Origin: Streptomyces sp. LaPpAH-108
Lineage (GTDB): Bacteria > Actinomycetota > Actinomycetes > Streptomycetales > Streptomycetaceae
Length of the DNA: 64,000 nucleotides
NCBI RefSeq assembly: GCF_000373625.1
Contig: NZ_KB891993.1
Location: 372,001-436,000, forward strand
Direction: 5' to 3'
Shown: positions 24,969 to 35,418 of the stretch, one piece after another
Layout: the number at the start of each line of letters is the position of its first letter
Numbering within the stretch: position 1 is the stretch's first letter
Translations under genes and position numbers: made by a program
The notes under the pieces: generated by a model
Databases searched by the model: none
Seen by the model: the letters and a program-made list of their open reading frames with translations, nothing else
Told to the model about the DNA's origin: nothing

Positions 24969-24987
24969 TTAGGTTAGCCTTACCTTC
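24969..24987. promoter_or_regulatory. Iron box between MFS exporter and ABC pair
   Basis: TTAGGTTAGCCTTACCTTC keeps the left half-site intact and a recognisable right half. It is the weakest of the four iron boxes in the window but is well placed, 70 nt from the ABC start and 71 nt from the MFS start. Confidence 0.78.
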
Positions 24988-25056
24988 ATTCCACGAACAA
25001 GTACCGCCGCCCGCACGTCGGCTGACGAAGCCGCAGGGGCAGCCGAGGAGACCGTC

Positions 25057-26883
25057 ATGGCCCCATCCGCCCCACCGGACACCGCTTCCCCGCCGGACAC
25101 CGCTCCTCCGCCCGCCCCGGTCGAGAACACCGGAGCGACCGGACAGCGCGACGCCCTGGGCAGGCTGATCGCCCCGGTCCGGGGACGGCTCGTCGCCGGA
25201 GCCGCCTGCCAGGCCGCGGGCGCCGTGGCGGCGGTGGTGCCGTACGTCTGCATCGGCGAGCTGGCGCGGACACTGCTGAGCACCCCGCCGGACCACGACC
25301 GGGTGTGGACGGTGGTCCTGGTGGCGGCAGCCGCGTTCGTGGCGCGGTTCGCGCTGGTCGGCGCCGCCGGTGCGATCAGCCACCACGCGGACACCGACCT
25401 CGGCCTCGACATCCGCACCCGGCTGGCCCGACGGCTCGGCCGGGTGCCGCTCGGCTGGTTCGGACGGCACTCCGGCGGTCAGATCAAGACCGCCGTACAG
25501 GACGAGGTGTCCGCGCTGCACACCCTGGTGGCGCACGCCGCCAACGACTTCGCTGCCGCCGCGATCACCCCCCTGGCCGTGCTGGGCTGTCTGTTCTGGG
25601 CGGACTGGCGACTGGCGCTGATCTCGCTCACGCCGGTGCTGTTCTTCGTCGTCGCCTACGCGCGCATCACCCGTGGCTACGGCGAGCAGATGAGCGCCTA
25701 TGTCGCCGCACTCGGGCGGATCAACGCGGCGGCGGTGGAGTTCGTGCGGGGCATCGCCGTGGTCAAGGCGTTCGGGCAGGCCCGGCGGGCGCACGCCCGG
25801 TTCCTGCGGGAGACGGACGCGTTCGCGGCGGCGTTCCTCGCGTGGACCGCGCCCATGCTGCGGCCGTTCGCGATCGCCACGGCGGCCGTGTCGGGCCCCA
25901 CCATGCTGCTGGTGATCCTGGGCGCCGGGCTCGGCTTCGTCGCGGCGGGCTGGTGCTCGGCCGTCGATCTGATCCCCTTCGTGGTGCTCGGCATCGGGCT
26001 GGCCGGTCCCCTGCTGAACCTGGAGCACTCGGCCTCGGCCCTCCAGCTGGCGCGCGGCGCCGCCGGGAACATCACCGCGCTGCTCGACACGGCGACCCTC
26101 CCCGAGCCCGGCGAGCCGAAGGAACCGGCCGGTTCACGCGTGGAACTGCGGGACGTGTCGTTCGCCTACGACCACCGCGCCCCCGTCCTCGACCATGTCG
26201 ACCTGGTCCTCGAACCCGGCACGGTGACCGCGCTCGTCGGACCGTCCGGCGCGGGCAAGTCGACGCTCGCCGGACTGCTCCCCCGCTTCGCCGACCCCGG
26301 CTCCGGGTCCGTCCTGCTCGGCGGGACCGATCTGCGCGACATTCCCGCCGAGGTGCTCTACCAGCACATCGGGTTCGTCCTCCAGGACGTCGGACTGCTG
26401 CGCGCGAGCCTGCACGAGAACATCGCCCTGGCCCGCCCCGGCGCCACCCGCGAGCAGGTCGTCGCGGCGGCCCGCGCGGCACGGGTCCACGAGGTGATCA
26501 CCGCCCTGCCACGCGGCTACGACACGGTGGTGGGCGAGGACGGGCACCTGTCCGGCGGCGAGGCGCAGCGGGTCACCATCGCGCGCGCCCTGCTGGCCGA
26601 CGCTCCGGTGCTGGTGCTGGACGAGGCGACCTCCTGGGCCGACCCGGAGTCGGAGGCCGCGATCCAGGACGCGCTCTCCCGCCTGGCGCGGGGCCGCACG
26701 GTCCTGGTGATCGCGCACCGGCTGTCCACCGTGACCGGCGCCGACCAGATCCTCGTACTGGACGCGGGACGCGTGGTCGAACGCGGGCGCCACGACGAAC
26801 TCCTGGCCCTCGACGGCCGTTACGCGCGGTTGTGGGCCGCGCAGTCCGCATCCGGGACCGACGCCGGGGAGGCGACCTCGTGA
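25057..26883 (+). CDS. ABC transporter, fused permease/ATPase subunit 1 (IrtA-like half)
   Basis: A 608-residue type IV (exporter-fold) half-transporter: six helices (about residues 45-310) then an ATPase with Walker A GPSGAGKST, signature LSGGEAQRVTIARALL, Walker B VLVLDEATSWAD and H-loop VLVIAHRLSTVTGAD. The Walker B glutamate is present. It overlaps the next gene by 4 nt, so the two form a heterodimer. Pairs of this kind under iron control in actinobacteria include the siderophore importer IrtAB; the FAD/SIP domain of IrtA is absent here. Confidence 0.87.
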   Translation: MAPSAPPDTASPPDTAPPPAPVENTGATGQRDALGRLIAPVRGRLVAGAACQAAGAVAAVVPYVCIGELARTLLSTPPDHDRVWTVVLVAAAAFVARFALVGAAGAISHHADTDLGLDIRTRLARRLGRVPLGWFGRHSGGQIKTAVQDEVSALHTLVAHAANDFAAAAITPLAVLGCLFWADWRLALISLTPVLFFVVAYARITRGYGEQMSAYVAALGRINAAAVEFVRGIAVVKAFGQARRAHARFLRETDAFAAAFLAWTAPMLRPFAIATAAVSGPTMLLVILGAGLGFVAAGWCSAVDLIPFVVLGIGLAGPLLNLEHSASALQLARGAAGNITALLDTATLPEPGEPKEPAGSRVELRDVSFAYDHRAPVLDHVDLVLEPGTVTALVGPSGAGKSTLAGLLPRFADPGSGSVLLGGTDLRDIPAEVLYQHIGFVLQDVGLLRASLHENIALARPGATREQVVAAARAARVHEVITALPRGYDTVVGEDGHLSGGEAQRVTIARALLADAPVLVLDEATSWADPESEAAIQDALSRLARGRTVLVIAHRLSTVTGADQILVLDAGRVVERGRHDELLALDGRYARLWAAQSASGTDAGEATS

Positions 26884-28766
26884 TCCGTCGACTGGGACTC
26901 CTGCTCGGCGCCGAGGGCCGGGGCGCGTACCGCCGCTATCTGGCCGCGCTGTTCGGCTACAACATCCTCCAGGGCGCCGCCTACGTCCTGCTGGTGCCGG
27001 TGCTGCGCGACCTGCTGCGCGCTGAAACGGCCGACGCGGCACGGTGGTTCGCCCTGCTCGCCGTGGTCGTGGTCGCCGGCTGGCTGGTGTCGTACACCGC
27101 GCAGCAACTCGGCTTCCGGCTCGGCCATCTGCTCGCGCGCACCCTGCACCACCGGCTCGGCGACCATCTCGCGGAGCTGCCCATCGGCTGGTTCACCGGC
27201 GACCGGGTCGGCGGTGTCGGGCAGCTGACCAGCAAGGGCGTCATCGACATCATGGGGCTGCCCGCGCACATGCTCCAGCCACTGGTGTCGGCCGCCGTCA
27301 CCCCGCTCACCGTGGTCGTGGGGACACTGCTCTTCGACTGGCGGCTCGGACTGTGCGCCCTGGTCACGGTGCCGGGCGTGTTCGCGGTCTTCGCGTGGGC
27401 CGCGCGGCGCGCCGCGGAGGTGGACGACGAGCTGCACCGCAACGGCGCCGAGGCGGCCGACCGGATCGTGGAGTACGCCCGGCTGCAGCCGGTGCTGCGC
27501 TCGACCGGCCGGACCCGTGCGGGCCACCGGCAGCTCATCGAGGCGCTGGCGGCCCAACATGCCGCACAGCGAAAGCAGTTGCTGCGCAGCCTGCCCGCGC
27601 TGGGCGCCAACGCCCTGACCGTGCAACTGGTGTTCACGGCACTCATCGTGGTCGGCGCCACCCTCGCGCTGCGCGATCCCGGCCGCACGCCCGAAGTGGT
27701 CGCCCTGCTCGCGCTGCTGGCCCGCTTCGCCGAACCCCTGGCCGCCTCCGCCGAGTACGGCGCCCTGCTGCGGGTCGCCCGCAACAGCCTCACCCGCATC
27801 AACGAGGTCCTGGACACCCCGCCCCTGCCCCACCCCGACACCCCCTCGGCCCTGTCCGGCCACCACATCGAGGCGGAGCACCTCACCTTCGCCCACTCCC
27901 CCGAGCGGCCCGTGCTCCGTGAGGTCGGCTTCACGGTGCCCGAGGGCACGACCACCGCCGTCGTCGGCCCCTCGGGCGCCGGGAAGACCACCTTGCTGTG
28001 GCTGCTCGCCCGGTTCCTCGACCTCGCTCCCGGCGACGGCACGATCCGCATCGGCGGCGTCGACCTGCGCGACCTCACCGCCGAACAGCGGGCCGCGCTG
28101 ATCACCCCCGTCTTCCAGGACGTCTACCTCTTCGAGGGCAGCATCGCGGACAACATCCGCCTCGCCCGCCCCGACGCCACGGACGACCAGCTCGCCGAGG
28201 CCGCCCGGCTGGCCCGCGTGGACGAGATCGTCGCCCGGCTCCCCGACGGCTGGGACACCCAGGTCGGCGAGGGCGGCACCGCCCTGTCCGGCGGCGAGCG
28301 CCAGCGGGTCTCCGTCGCACGTGCCCTGCTCAAGCAGGCCCCGATCGTGCTCCTGGACGAGGCGACCGCCGCCGTCGACCCGGAGAACGAGGCCGCCATC
28401 ACCGCCGCCCTCGCCGCGCTCACCACGACCCGCACCGTCCTCGTCGTCGCCCACCGGCTCACGACGGTCACCCGGGCCGACCAGATCCTGTTCCTGCACG
28501 AGGGCCGCATCGCGGAACGGGGCACGCACGCCGAACTGCTCGCGCTGGACGGCCGTTACGCGGCGTTCTGGCACCGGCGCCGACGGGCACGGGGCTGGCG
28601 TCTGGAGACCGGGGACGGAAGGGGTGGCGGCGACGCGGCCGGGAACGGGGCGGATGCCGGGGCCGGGGACGGGACGGATACCGGGGAGGCCACCGGGGAC
28701 GGCGACACGGCCGGGGGCACGACCGGGGGCGGTGACAGCGCGGCTCCCGCAGGGGTCGGCCGGTAG
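26880..28766 (+). CDS. ABC transporter, fused permease/ATPase subunit 2 (IrtB-like half)
   Basis: A 628-residue partner half-transporter starting at GTG 26880, inside the stop of the first (GTGA). Six helices precede an ATPase with Walker A GPSGAGKTT, signature LSGGERQRVSVARALL and Walker B IVLLDEATAAVD. The last 55 residues are a Gly/Asp/Thr low-complexity tail (GDGTDTGEATGDGD) encoded by imperfect GC repeats around 28620-28750 and not found in typical family members. The partner, iron box and divergent MFS suggest import of an iron chelate; export cannot be excluded. Confidence 0.87.
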   Translation: MIRRLGLLLGAEGRGAYRRYLAALFGYNILQGAAYVLLVPVLRDLLRAETADAARWFALLAVVVVAGWLVSYTAQQLGFRLGHLLARTLHHRLGDHLAELPIGWFTGDRVGGVGQLTSKGVIDIMGLPAHMLQPLVSAAVTPLTVVVGTLLFDWRLGLCALVTVPGVFAVFAWAARRAAEVDDELHRNGAEAADRIVEYARLQPVLRSTGRTRAGHRQLIEALAAQHAAQRKQLLRSLPALGANALTVQLVFTALIVVGATLALRDPGRTPEVVALLALLARFAEPLAASAEYGALLRVARNSLTRINEVLDTPPLPHPDTPSALSGHHIEAEHLTFAHSPERPVLREVGFTVPEGTTTAVVGPSGAGKTTLLWLLARFLDLAPGDGTIRIGGVDLRDLTAEQRAALITPVFQDVYLFEGSIADNIRLARPDATDDQLAEAARLARVDEIVARLPDGWDTQVGEGGTALSGGERQRVSVARALLKQAPIVLLDEATAAVDPENEAAITAALAALTTTRTVLVVAHRLTTVTRADQILFLHEGRIAERGTHAELLALDGRYAAFWHRRRRARGWRLETGDGRGGGDAAGNGADAGAGDGTDTGEATGDGDTAGGTTGGGDSAAPAGVGR

Positions 28767-28808
28767 CCGGAATCCGGCGCACCCGCAGGCTGTGAGACGG
28801 TAACGGGC

Positions 28809-29531
28809 ATGGCAGCGACACCCGGCCGGCCTTCGCCCGCCCCCGCCTTCCGGCCCCGCAGGAACCCCAAGCCGAGACTGACACCGGACCGGGTGGTCGA
28901 CACCGCGCTGCGACTCACCCGGGAACACGGGCTGGAGGGCTGGACCATCCGCCAGCTGGCCGCCGCCCTCGACACCTGGCCCAACACCATCGCGCACCAC
29001 GTCGGCGACCGCGAGGCGCTGCGCCACGCGGTCGTGCAGCGCGTGGTCGAGATGATGCCCAACCCGCCCGCCGAGCTGGGCTGGCAGGACTGGTTCCGCG
29101 CGCTGCTCCACCCGGCCCGCGACATCATCGGCGCTCACCCCGGGGTCGCCCGCCGCCTCGCCCGCGACGGCGCCACCGTCCCCGCCGCGCTGCCCATCAT
29201 GGACCGGGGCATCGGCCTGCTCACCACGGCGGGCTTCGGCGACCGTGCCCCGCTCGCCTACGCCGTCCTCCTCAACAACGCCGTCCTGCTCGTCGCCCTG
29301 GACGACGACCGCGCCCTCGCCGACCGCGACCGCGGCCAGGCCGCCGCCACCCTCATGGCGATGCCCCCGCCCGCGGACGCCGGCACCGGCTGGGCCTCCC
29401 TGCAGCCCTGGCTCCGGCAATGGGCCACCGACCCCGACACCAGCCGCCAGACCCTCTACCGCTACACGATCGAAGCCCTCCTCACCGGCCTCGCGGCCGA
29501 CCTCGCCCACCGTCACGAGGGGCACGAGTGA
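28809..29531 (+). CDS. TetR/AcrR-family regulator
   Basis: A 240-residue regulator with a proline/arginine-rich extension of about 27 residues before the helix-turn-helix (GLEGWTIRQLAAALDTWPNT, recognition-helix end IAHHVGDREAL). The C-terminal ligand domain begins near residue 95 (WQDWFRALLHPARDIIGAHPG). It lies 42 nt after the ABC pair and probably belongs to that operon; the palindrome at 24954 is the natural target. Its stop overlaps the possible start of the next gene as GTGA. Confidence 0.85.
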   Translation: MAATPGRPSPAPAFRPRRNPKPRLTPDRVVDTALRLTREHGLEGWTIRQLAAALDTWPNTIAHHVGDREALRHAVVQRVVEMMPNPPAELGWQDWFRALLHPARDIIGAHPGVARRLARDGATVPAALPIMDRGIGLLTTAGFGDRAPLAYAVLLNNAVLLVALDDDRALADRDRGQAAATLMAMPPPADAGTGWASLQPWLRQWATDPDTSRQTLYRYTIEALLTGLAADLAHRHEGHE

Positions 29532-31258
29532 GGGAGCCGGGCCGACTTCCGGTACCCCTGCACCGGGACCGACAGCGCTGGAGCACGGTGCGTGCGCGAC
29601 GCAGCGTCCTCGGCGTCGTCCACAACATCACCTCCGCGACACGCCTGCTGGACCTGCTGTCCGTCTTCGACGGGGACACCCGGGTGCAGGTTCTTTTCAC
29701 GCGCACGGGGTCTTCGGCGCTGGACGAGGGCACGGACGCCTTTCTCGCGGCACGGGGAATGCTGCAACTCCCCTGGGACGAGGCGATTTCCCAGCCTTTC
29801 GATCTGGCGATCGCGACAAATCGGGGCGGAAATCTTCACGACATACCGTTTCCGCTCGTTGGCGCACCGCACGGGGCGGGGTACAACAAACGCCTGTCTC
29901 GCCAGAAAATGAATGAGCATTCAGAGTCGGGAGCTTTTGGGCTCACGGATGAATGGCTCATGCATGACGGCCAGGTGATTCCCTCCGTCATCATCCTCTC
30001 TCACGCCGAACAGCTGAGTCGGCTCGCTGAAGGATGCCCACAAGCTCTCCCCCTGGCCCAGGTAGCAGGCGATCCGTGCCTGGACCAACTGAACGCCGGA
30101 CTGCCCTTCCGCGAAAGCTACAGACAAGCCTTGGGCCTGCTCCCCGGGCAACGTCTGGTGGTCGTCTCCTCGACCTGGGGACCGGGCTCGATCCTGGACT
30201 CCCCGCATGCCGAGGTGCTGCGCCGCGCCCTCGCGGAACTCCCCGCCGAAGAATTCCGTGTTCTGGCCGCCGTACACCCCAATTCCTGGTTCGGACACGG
30301 CGCCTGGCAAATAAACATGTGGCTTGCCCCGCTTCTGGAAAGAGGCCTCCTCCTCCCTTCTCCAGAATCCGAAACCTGGAAGGCCGCCCTCTGTGCGGCC
30401 GATTTCCTCATCGGCGACACCGGATCGCTGACACTGTACGGAATGGAACTCGGCATTCCCTGCGTACTGGGCGCATTTCAGGAATCAGTCGTGGCCTCGG
30501 GATCTCCCATGGAGAGGCTGGGCAAAATCATCCCCCGGCTGCATCCCACACTCCCTCTGCTCGATCAGCTCACACGGGCCGCCCGTGTCCAGCAGAGCGA
30601 CCCAGAACTCGCCGCGCTGCGCGGCAGCGTCACGTCGGAACCAGGGAGATCCGCCGCCCTCCTGCGCCGACTTCTCTACTCCCGGCTGCACATCCCCGAG
30701 CCCGCTCACCCTGCGACGACCCGCGCCATCCCCCTACCGTCGCAGCCCTCGGCCCACCCGCACCGATCACCCCACCTGCGGGCCATGCAGGTGACCACCC
30801 AGGTGAGTGCCACTGGCACCACACCGGCGGTATCCCTCCGGCGCTTCCCCAGTGGCCTTCGCGACATCCCGAGCACCCACCTGTCCGCCGATCCCGACGA
30901 CCCGGATCGGCAGTGGCCCGCAGCGGCCGATGTGCTGGTGCTCTCACGCGAGAGATGCCCGCTTCCCGGGGAGTTGAAGTACTCGGACTTCAGCGGTCGG
31001 TTCCCGAGGTGTGGGGTGGTCGCTCTGGAGAAGGCCGACCGGGGCTGCGTGATCCTCTTCCCCGATGACACCCGCATGGGGGTGCGCTGGCTCGACCGTC
31101 CCGATTGGGCAGACTTCACCATCGCCGCATCAGCGATCTACGCATGGGCGCAGCACTCGCCCGAAGGGCATCGGCCGCTCGCTCCGGGGGTCCGGATCAG
31201 CATCAGGGCGGGCGAGGACCTGGCGCCGGCCCTATGCGAACTCACTGCCGGGCCCTGA
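29528..31258 (+). CDS. Uncharacterised two-part protein with GT-B-like N-terminal region
   Basis: A 576-residue protein I cannot name with confidence. Residues about 20-400 look like a GT-B-fold or glycerophosphotransferase-like protein: VLGVVHNITSATRLLDLLSV, then VQVLFTRTG, VGAPHGAGYNK, LVVVSSTWGPGSIL, VLAAVHPNSWFG and DFLIGDTGSLTLYGMELGIP. A short linker leads to a separate C-terminal domain (about 440-576). GTG 29528 couples it to the TetR stop; GTG 29588 with GGAG is an alternative. Codons are visibly richer in A/T than flanking genes, suggesting transfer. It is convergent with, and overlaps by 27 nt, a STAND-like NTPase gene. Confidence 0.6.
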   Translation: MREPGRLPVPLHRDRQRWSTVRARRSVLGVVHNITSATRLLDLLSVFDGDTRVQVLFTRTGSSALDEGTDAFLAARGMLQLPWDEAISQPFDLAIATNRGGNLHDIPFPLVGAPHGAGYNKRLSRQKMNEHSESGAFGLTDEWLMHDGQVIPSVIILSHAEQLSRLAEGCPQALPLAQVAGDPCLDQLNAGLPFRESYRQALGLLPGQRLVVVSSTWGPGSILDSPHAEVLRRALAELPAEEFRVLAAVHPNSWFGHGAWQINMWLAPLLERGLLLPSPESETWKAALCAADFLIGDTGSLTLYGMELGIPCVLGAFQESVVASGSPMERLGKIIPRLHPTLPLLDQLTRAARVQQSDPELAALRGSVTSEPGRSAALLRRLLYSRLHIPEPAHPATTRAIPLPSQPSAHPHRSPHLRAMQVTTQVSATGTTPAVSLRRFPSGLRDIPSTHLSADPDDPDRQWPAAADVLVLSRERCPLPGELKYSDFSGRFPRCGVVALEKADRGCVILFPDDTRMGVRWLDRPDWADFTIAASAIYAWAQHSPEGHRPLAPGVRISIRAGEDLAPALCELTAGP

Positions 31259-33442
31259 GCCCTCCAGCCTGTCCCGCGCCTCGTCCGCGCGTCGGCTACG
31301 GGCCTCGATGAACAGGTCCCGCGCGCTCTCCCAGTCCACCGTCGCCCGAAGCACGTCGCCGAGTGCGCGGTAGAGATCGCCGCGCAGGAGATGAGCCGCG
31401 GCGAGGTTGTACTCGGACTCCGCCTTCGGCAGTTCCTCAAGGGCGGAATCGGCGGCCACAACCGCTTCCTCCAGCCGTCCGCAGACGCGCCGGTCCTCCG
31501 CGTACCTCAGCCAGCACTTGCCGATGTTGAGTGCGATGTCCTTGCCCTCACCGAGATGCTCGAAGTACCCCAGCGCCAACCGCAGGGCTTCTTCGGCGTC
31601 GTCGTGACGGCGCAGAGCGGTATAGGCGGCAGCACGGTGGTAGGCGAGCAGAGCGATGCCACGGGGATGGCTGATGCCGTCCAGGCTCTGGACCGCCTGG
31701 TCGAGGAGCGCAAGAGCAACCTGCGGGCGCTTCAATTTCAACTCCAGCAGACCGAGGCCCTCCAGCGCGCTCGACTGCGTGCGCCGCTCTCCCTCGCTCA
31801 TGTCCGGCGCGCTGCGGCGCACCAGGCGCAGAGCCTCTTCGAAGTGCTCACGTGCCCGACCGACATCTGCCTCTTCGACGTTCCAGCGGTCCAGATACGC
31901 AAAGCCCAGTTGGTAGTGCATCCGGGCTTCGGCCATCAGGTCGCCGCAGCGCCGGGCTGCCGCGAGACCGATCTCATGTGACCGGATCCACTCGGCGTGG
32001 CTGGCCGTACGCAGATAGAAGCTCCACAAGCCCTGGCACAACCGCCATGCTTCGTCGTCCATGCCGATCTGGAAGGCAAGGAGCACGGCGGAGAGCAGTC
32101 CCGCGCGACAGCGAGAGAGATGATGTTCGACGGATGTCTCCCGCAGCGTGGCGAACTGCGTGTACCAGGCGTAGACGTTCATCGGGTCGTGCCGCCAGCG
32201 CGAGGAAAGTGCCGCCTCTCCGGACTCGGCCACGCTCAGCCAGTGGCGGACGATCCAGCCTGCCACCTCCTGCCACTGCGTACCGGCTATGTCTCCCGTC
32301 GCGATGGTCGCAACGTGGTCCCGGACCCGACGGTGCATCCGAAAGGTGGCGTCGCTCTCCCGCTTCACCAACTGTGCCGCTATCAGGCCGTCCACCGCGT
32401 CGCGGGCAGCGGCCGGTACTTCGTCCGGCATGAGCGCGAGCACGGTGTCCATCCTGAAGTCGACGTATGGCATGGCGTCGAGGCGCCGGTAGAGCCGGGC
32501 CGCACCCGGCGCGAGGCAGTGGTAGCCCAGATCAAGCACGTGAGGCGATCCCCTTGAGCCTGCGGCCAGTGCTGCTGCGAGCATCCCTGGAGTACCGGGC
32601 ACCGCTGTCGTCAAGCAGCCTCTGATGACCCCGGCGTCCAAGGGCAGACGGGGCAACTTCCGGATGGCAAGGCGCAATTCCCTCGATCGCTGAGCGCTTG
32701 GAATTCCCTTGAAGGTCAGTTCGACGGTTTCCCCGTACGTCAGGGGCTCCACATCGATGGGCTGGAAGTCCAGTAGCGATTCCAGCCCCCGTGGCACTGT
32801 CTCTCCGGTCATCAGCAGAACGCAACTCGAGGAGTCAGGGAGCAACGGGCGCACTTGATCCAGCCCGGACACGTTCTCCAAGATGACCACCATCGGCCGA
32901 CCTTGCACAAGTCGCCGTACCTCGGCGGCTTTCCGGTCGAGACCGGCGGGATGGTCGTCTCGCGGAGCGCCCAGTTCGTTGAGCCAGCGCTCAAGAATGG
33001 CATCGGGGTCGGCTGCTGACGCCCAGGCGTCCGGCGACAGGTCGGCGCGCAGAACGCCTTCCGGAAGCACATCCTGCCGGGACCGGACCCACCAGTGCAG
33101 CGCTGTGGACTTGCCTACACCTGATGGGCCGCGCAGAAACATCGCAGCCATCCGCTGCGCGGTGGTACACCGCGCCCAGTAGTCGTTCATCGAATCGAGC
33201 ACGGTGGCGTTTCCGACAAGGTCGACACCATCCGGGGAGCTGACCAGGGGGCGGCCCAGCGAGTCGCGTCGCGCTCGTCGTGGATTCTCCGGCTCCACTC
33301 TGGCCAATGTGCGCCCTGCACCCACACCTCGACCGCGAAGCGCCACGAAGCGCCGTTTGCCCCACTGCCACACATCCTGGACGGCCAGTCCCACGAGGTA
33401 GTTCGCGCACACGAGCGCCAACGCCATTAATGCGGCTTCCAC
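31232..33442 (-). CDS. Membrane-anchored STAND-like NTPase with TPR-like repeats
   Basis: A 736-residue protein. An N-terminal hydrophobic helix (about residues 4-22) and basic patch precede a P-loop NTPase: Walker A GPSGVGKST at 105-113, Walker-B-like VVILENVSGL near 185, then a winged-helix-like segment (RMHRRVRDHVATIA). From about residue 530 the sequence is helical with TPR spacing (ALEGLGLLELKLKRPQVALA; AYTALRRHDDAEEALRLALG). This is the STAND layout (sensor repeats plus switch ATPase). The start GTG 33442 has GGGGGAA just upstream; an ATG six codons in is possible. A promoter matching -35/-10 lies under the RAE element. No nuclease or other effector domain is visible. Confidence 0.75.
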   Translation of the reverse strand: MEAALMALALVCANYLVGLAVQDVWQWGKRRFVALRGRGVGAGRTLARVEPENPRRARRDSLGRPLVSSPDGVDLVGNATVLDSMNDYWARCTTAQRMAAMFLRGPSGVGKSTALHWWVRSRQDVLPEGVLRADLSPDAWASAADPDAILERWLNELGAPRDDHPAGLDRKAAEVRRLVQGRPMVVILENVSGLDQVRPLLPDSSSCVLLMTGETVPRGLESLLDFQPIDVEPLTYGETVELTFKGIPSAQRSRELRLAIRKLPRLPLDAGVIRGCLTTAVPGTPGMLAAALAAGSRGSPHVLDLGYHCLAPGAARLYRRLDAMPYVDFRMDTVLALMPDEVPAAARDAVDGLIAAQLVKRESDATFRMHRRVRDHVATIATGDIAGTQWQEVAGWIVRHWLSVAESGEAALSSRWRHDPMNVYAWYTQFATLRETSVEHHLSRCRAGLLSAVLLAFQIGMDDEAWRLCQGLWSFYLRTASHAEWIRSHEIGLAAARRCGDLMAEARMHYQLGFAYLDRWNVEEADVGRAREHFEEALRLVRRSAPDMSEGERRTQSSALEGLGLLELKLKRPQVALALLDQAVQSLDGISHPRGIALLAYHRAAAYTALRRHDDAEEALRLALGYFEHLGEGKDIALNIGKCWLRYAEDRRVCGRLEEAVVAADSALEELPKAESEYNLAAAHLLRGDLYRALGDVLRATVDWESARDLFIEARSRRADEARDRLEGSGPGSEFA

Positions 33443-33518
33443 CGAATTCCCCCGTTCCGGACGTTCCGGTGGTCCGCGTCCGTCGAGAATGCGCGAGGGA
33501 AACCCCCTCCACCTTAAA

Positions 33519-33547
33519 GATATAGCGCAAGGGGGCCCTTGCGGCAA
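33519..33547 (-). promoter_or_regulatory. Putative promoter of the STAND NTPase gene
   Basis: On the reverse strand TTGCCG (33547-33542) and TATATC (33524-33519) are spaced by exactly 17 nt, close to a housekeeping-sigma promoter, and point toward the GTG at 33442 (leader about 70 nt). The -35 and most of the spacer lie within the RAE palindrome. Confidence 0.55.
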
Positions 33548-33556
33548 GGCCCCCTT
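33529..33556. promoter_or_regulatory. Rifamycin-associated element (RAE) upstream of rox
   Basis: The palindrome has the core CTTGCGGCAAG (33538-33548) flanked by AAGGGGGC and GCCCCCTT, with one extra C in the left arm. This matches the RAE inverted repeat described upstream of rifamycin-inactivating genes in actinomycetes (consensus recalled from memory as GGGGC-TTGCGGCAAG-CCC). It lies 150 nt before the rox ATG. Confidence 0.85.
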
Positions 33557-33603
33557 CGTGGCTCAGAATGGGCGGCCGACGCCCGGAGTCGGGGCAAATC
33601 TGA

Positions 33604-35136
<1,533 letters not shown>

Positions 35137-35260
35137 GCCGTGGCGGGGCGGCGTTCGGTGCCGATACGCCGACCGGCATCGACCGACGACGGCCCAGAGC
35201 CGCCCCGCGTCGCCACCCCGCCCGCACACTCCAGGACTGAACCGTCCGCCCGAGGGCAAG

Positions 35261-35300
35261 CGGGAGCCACCGGGCCGCAGCCACGGCCCGGTGGCTCCCG
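35261..35300 (+). terminator. Strong hairpin terminator after rox
   Basis: A perfect 17-bp stem (35261-35277 and 35284-35300, CGGGAGCCACCGGGCCG and complement) with loop CAGCCA. The remaining 280-nt gap before the next gene contains no other feature I can support. Confidence 0.85.
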
Positions 35301-35418
35301 TACGGCCGGTCGGTCGTACGACGTGGCGTCGCCCGGGCTCCACGGCCCCCGTCGCCGTCGCTCGTGCGAGAGTCGCCGCAGGGATGCCGGACCCGAACCG
35401 GTCGAGGGAGGACGAGGC

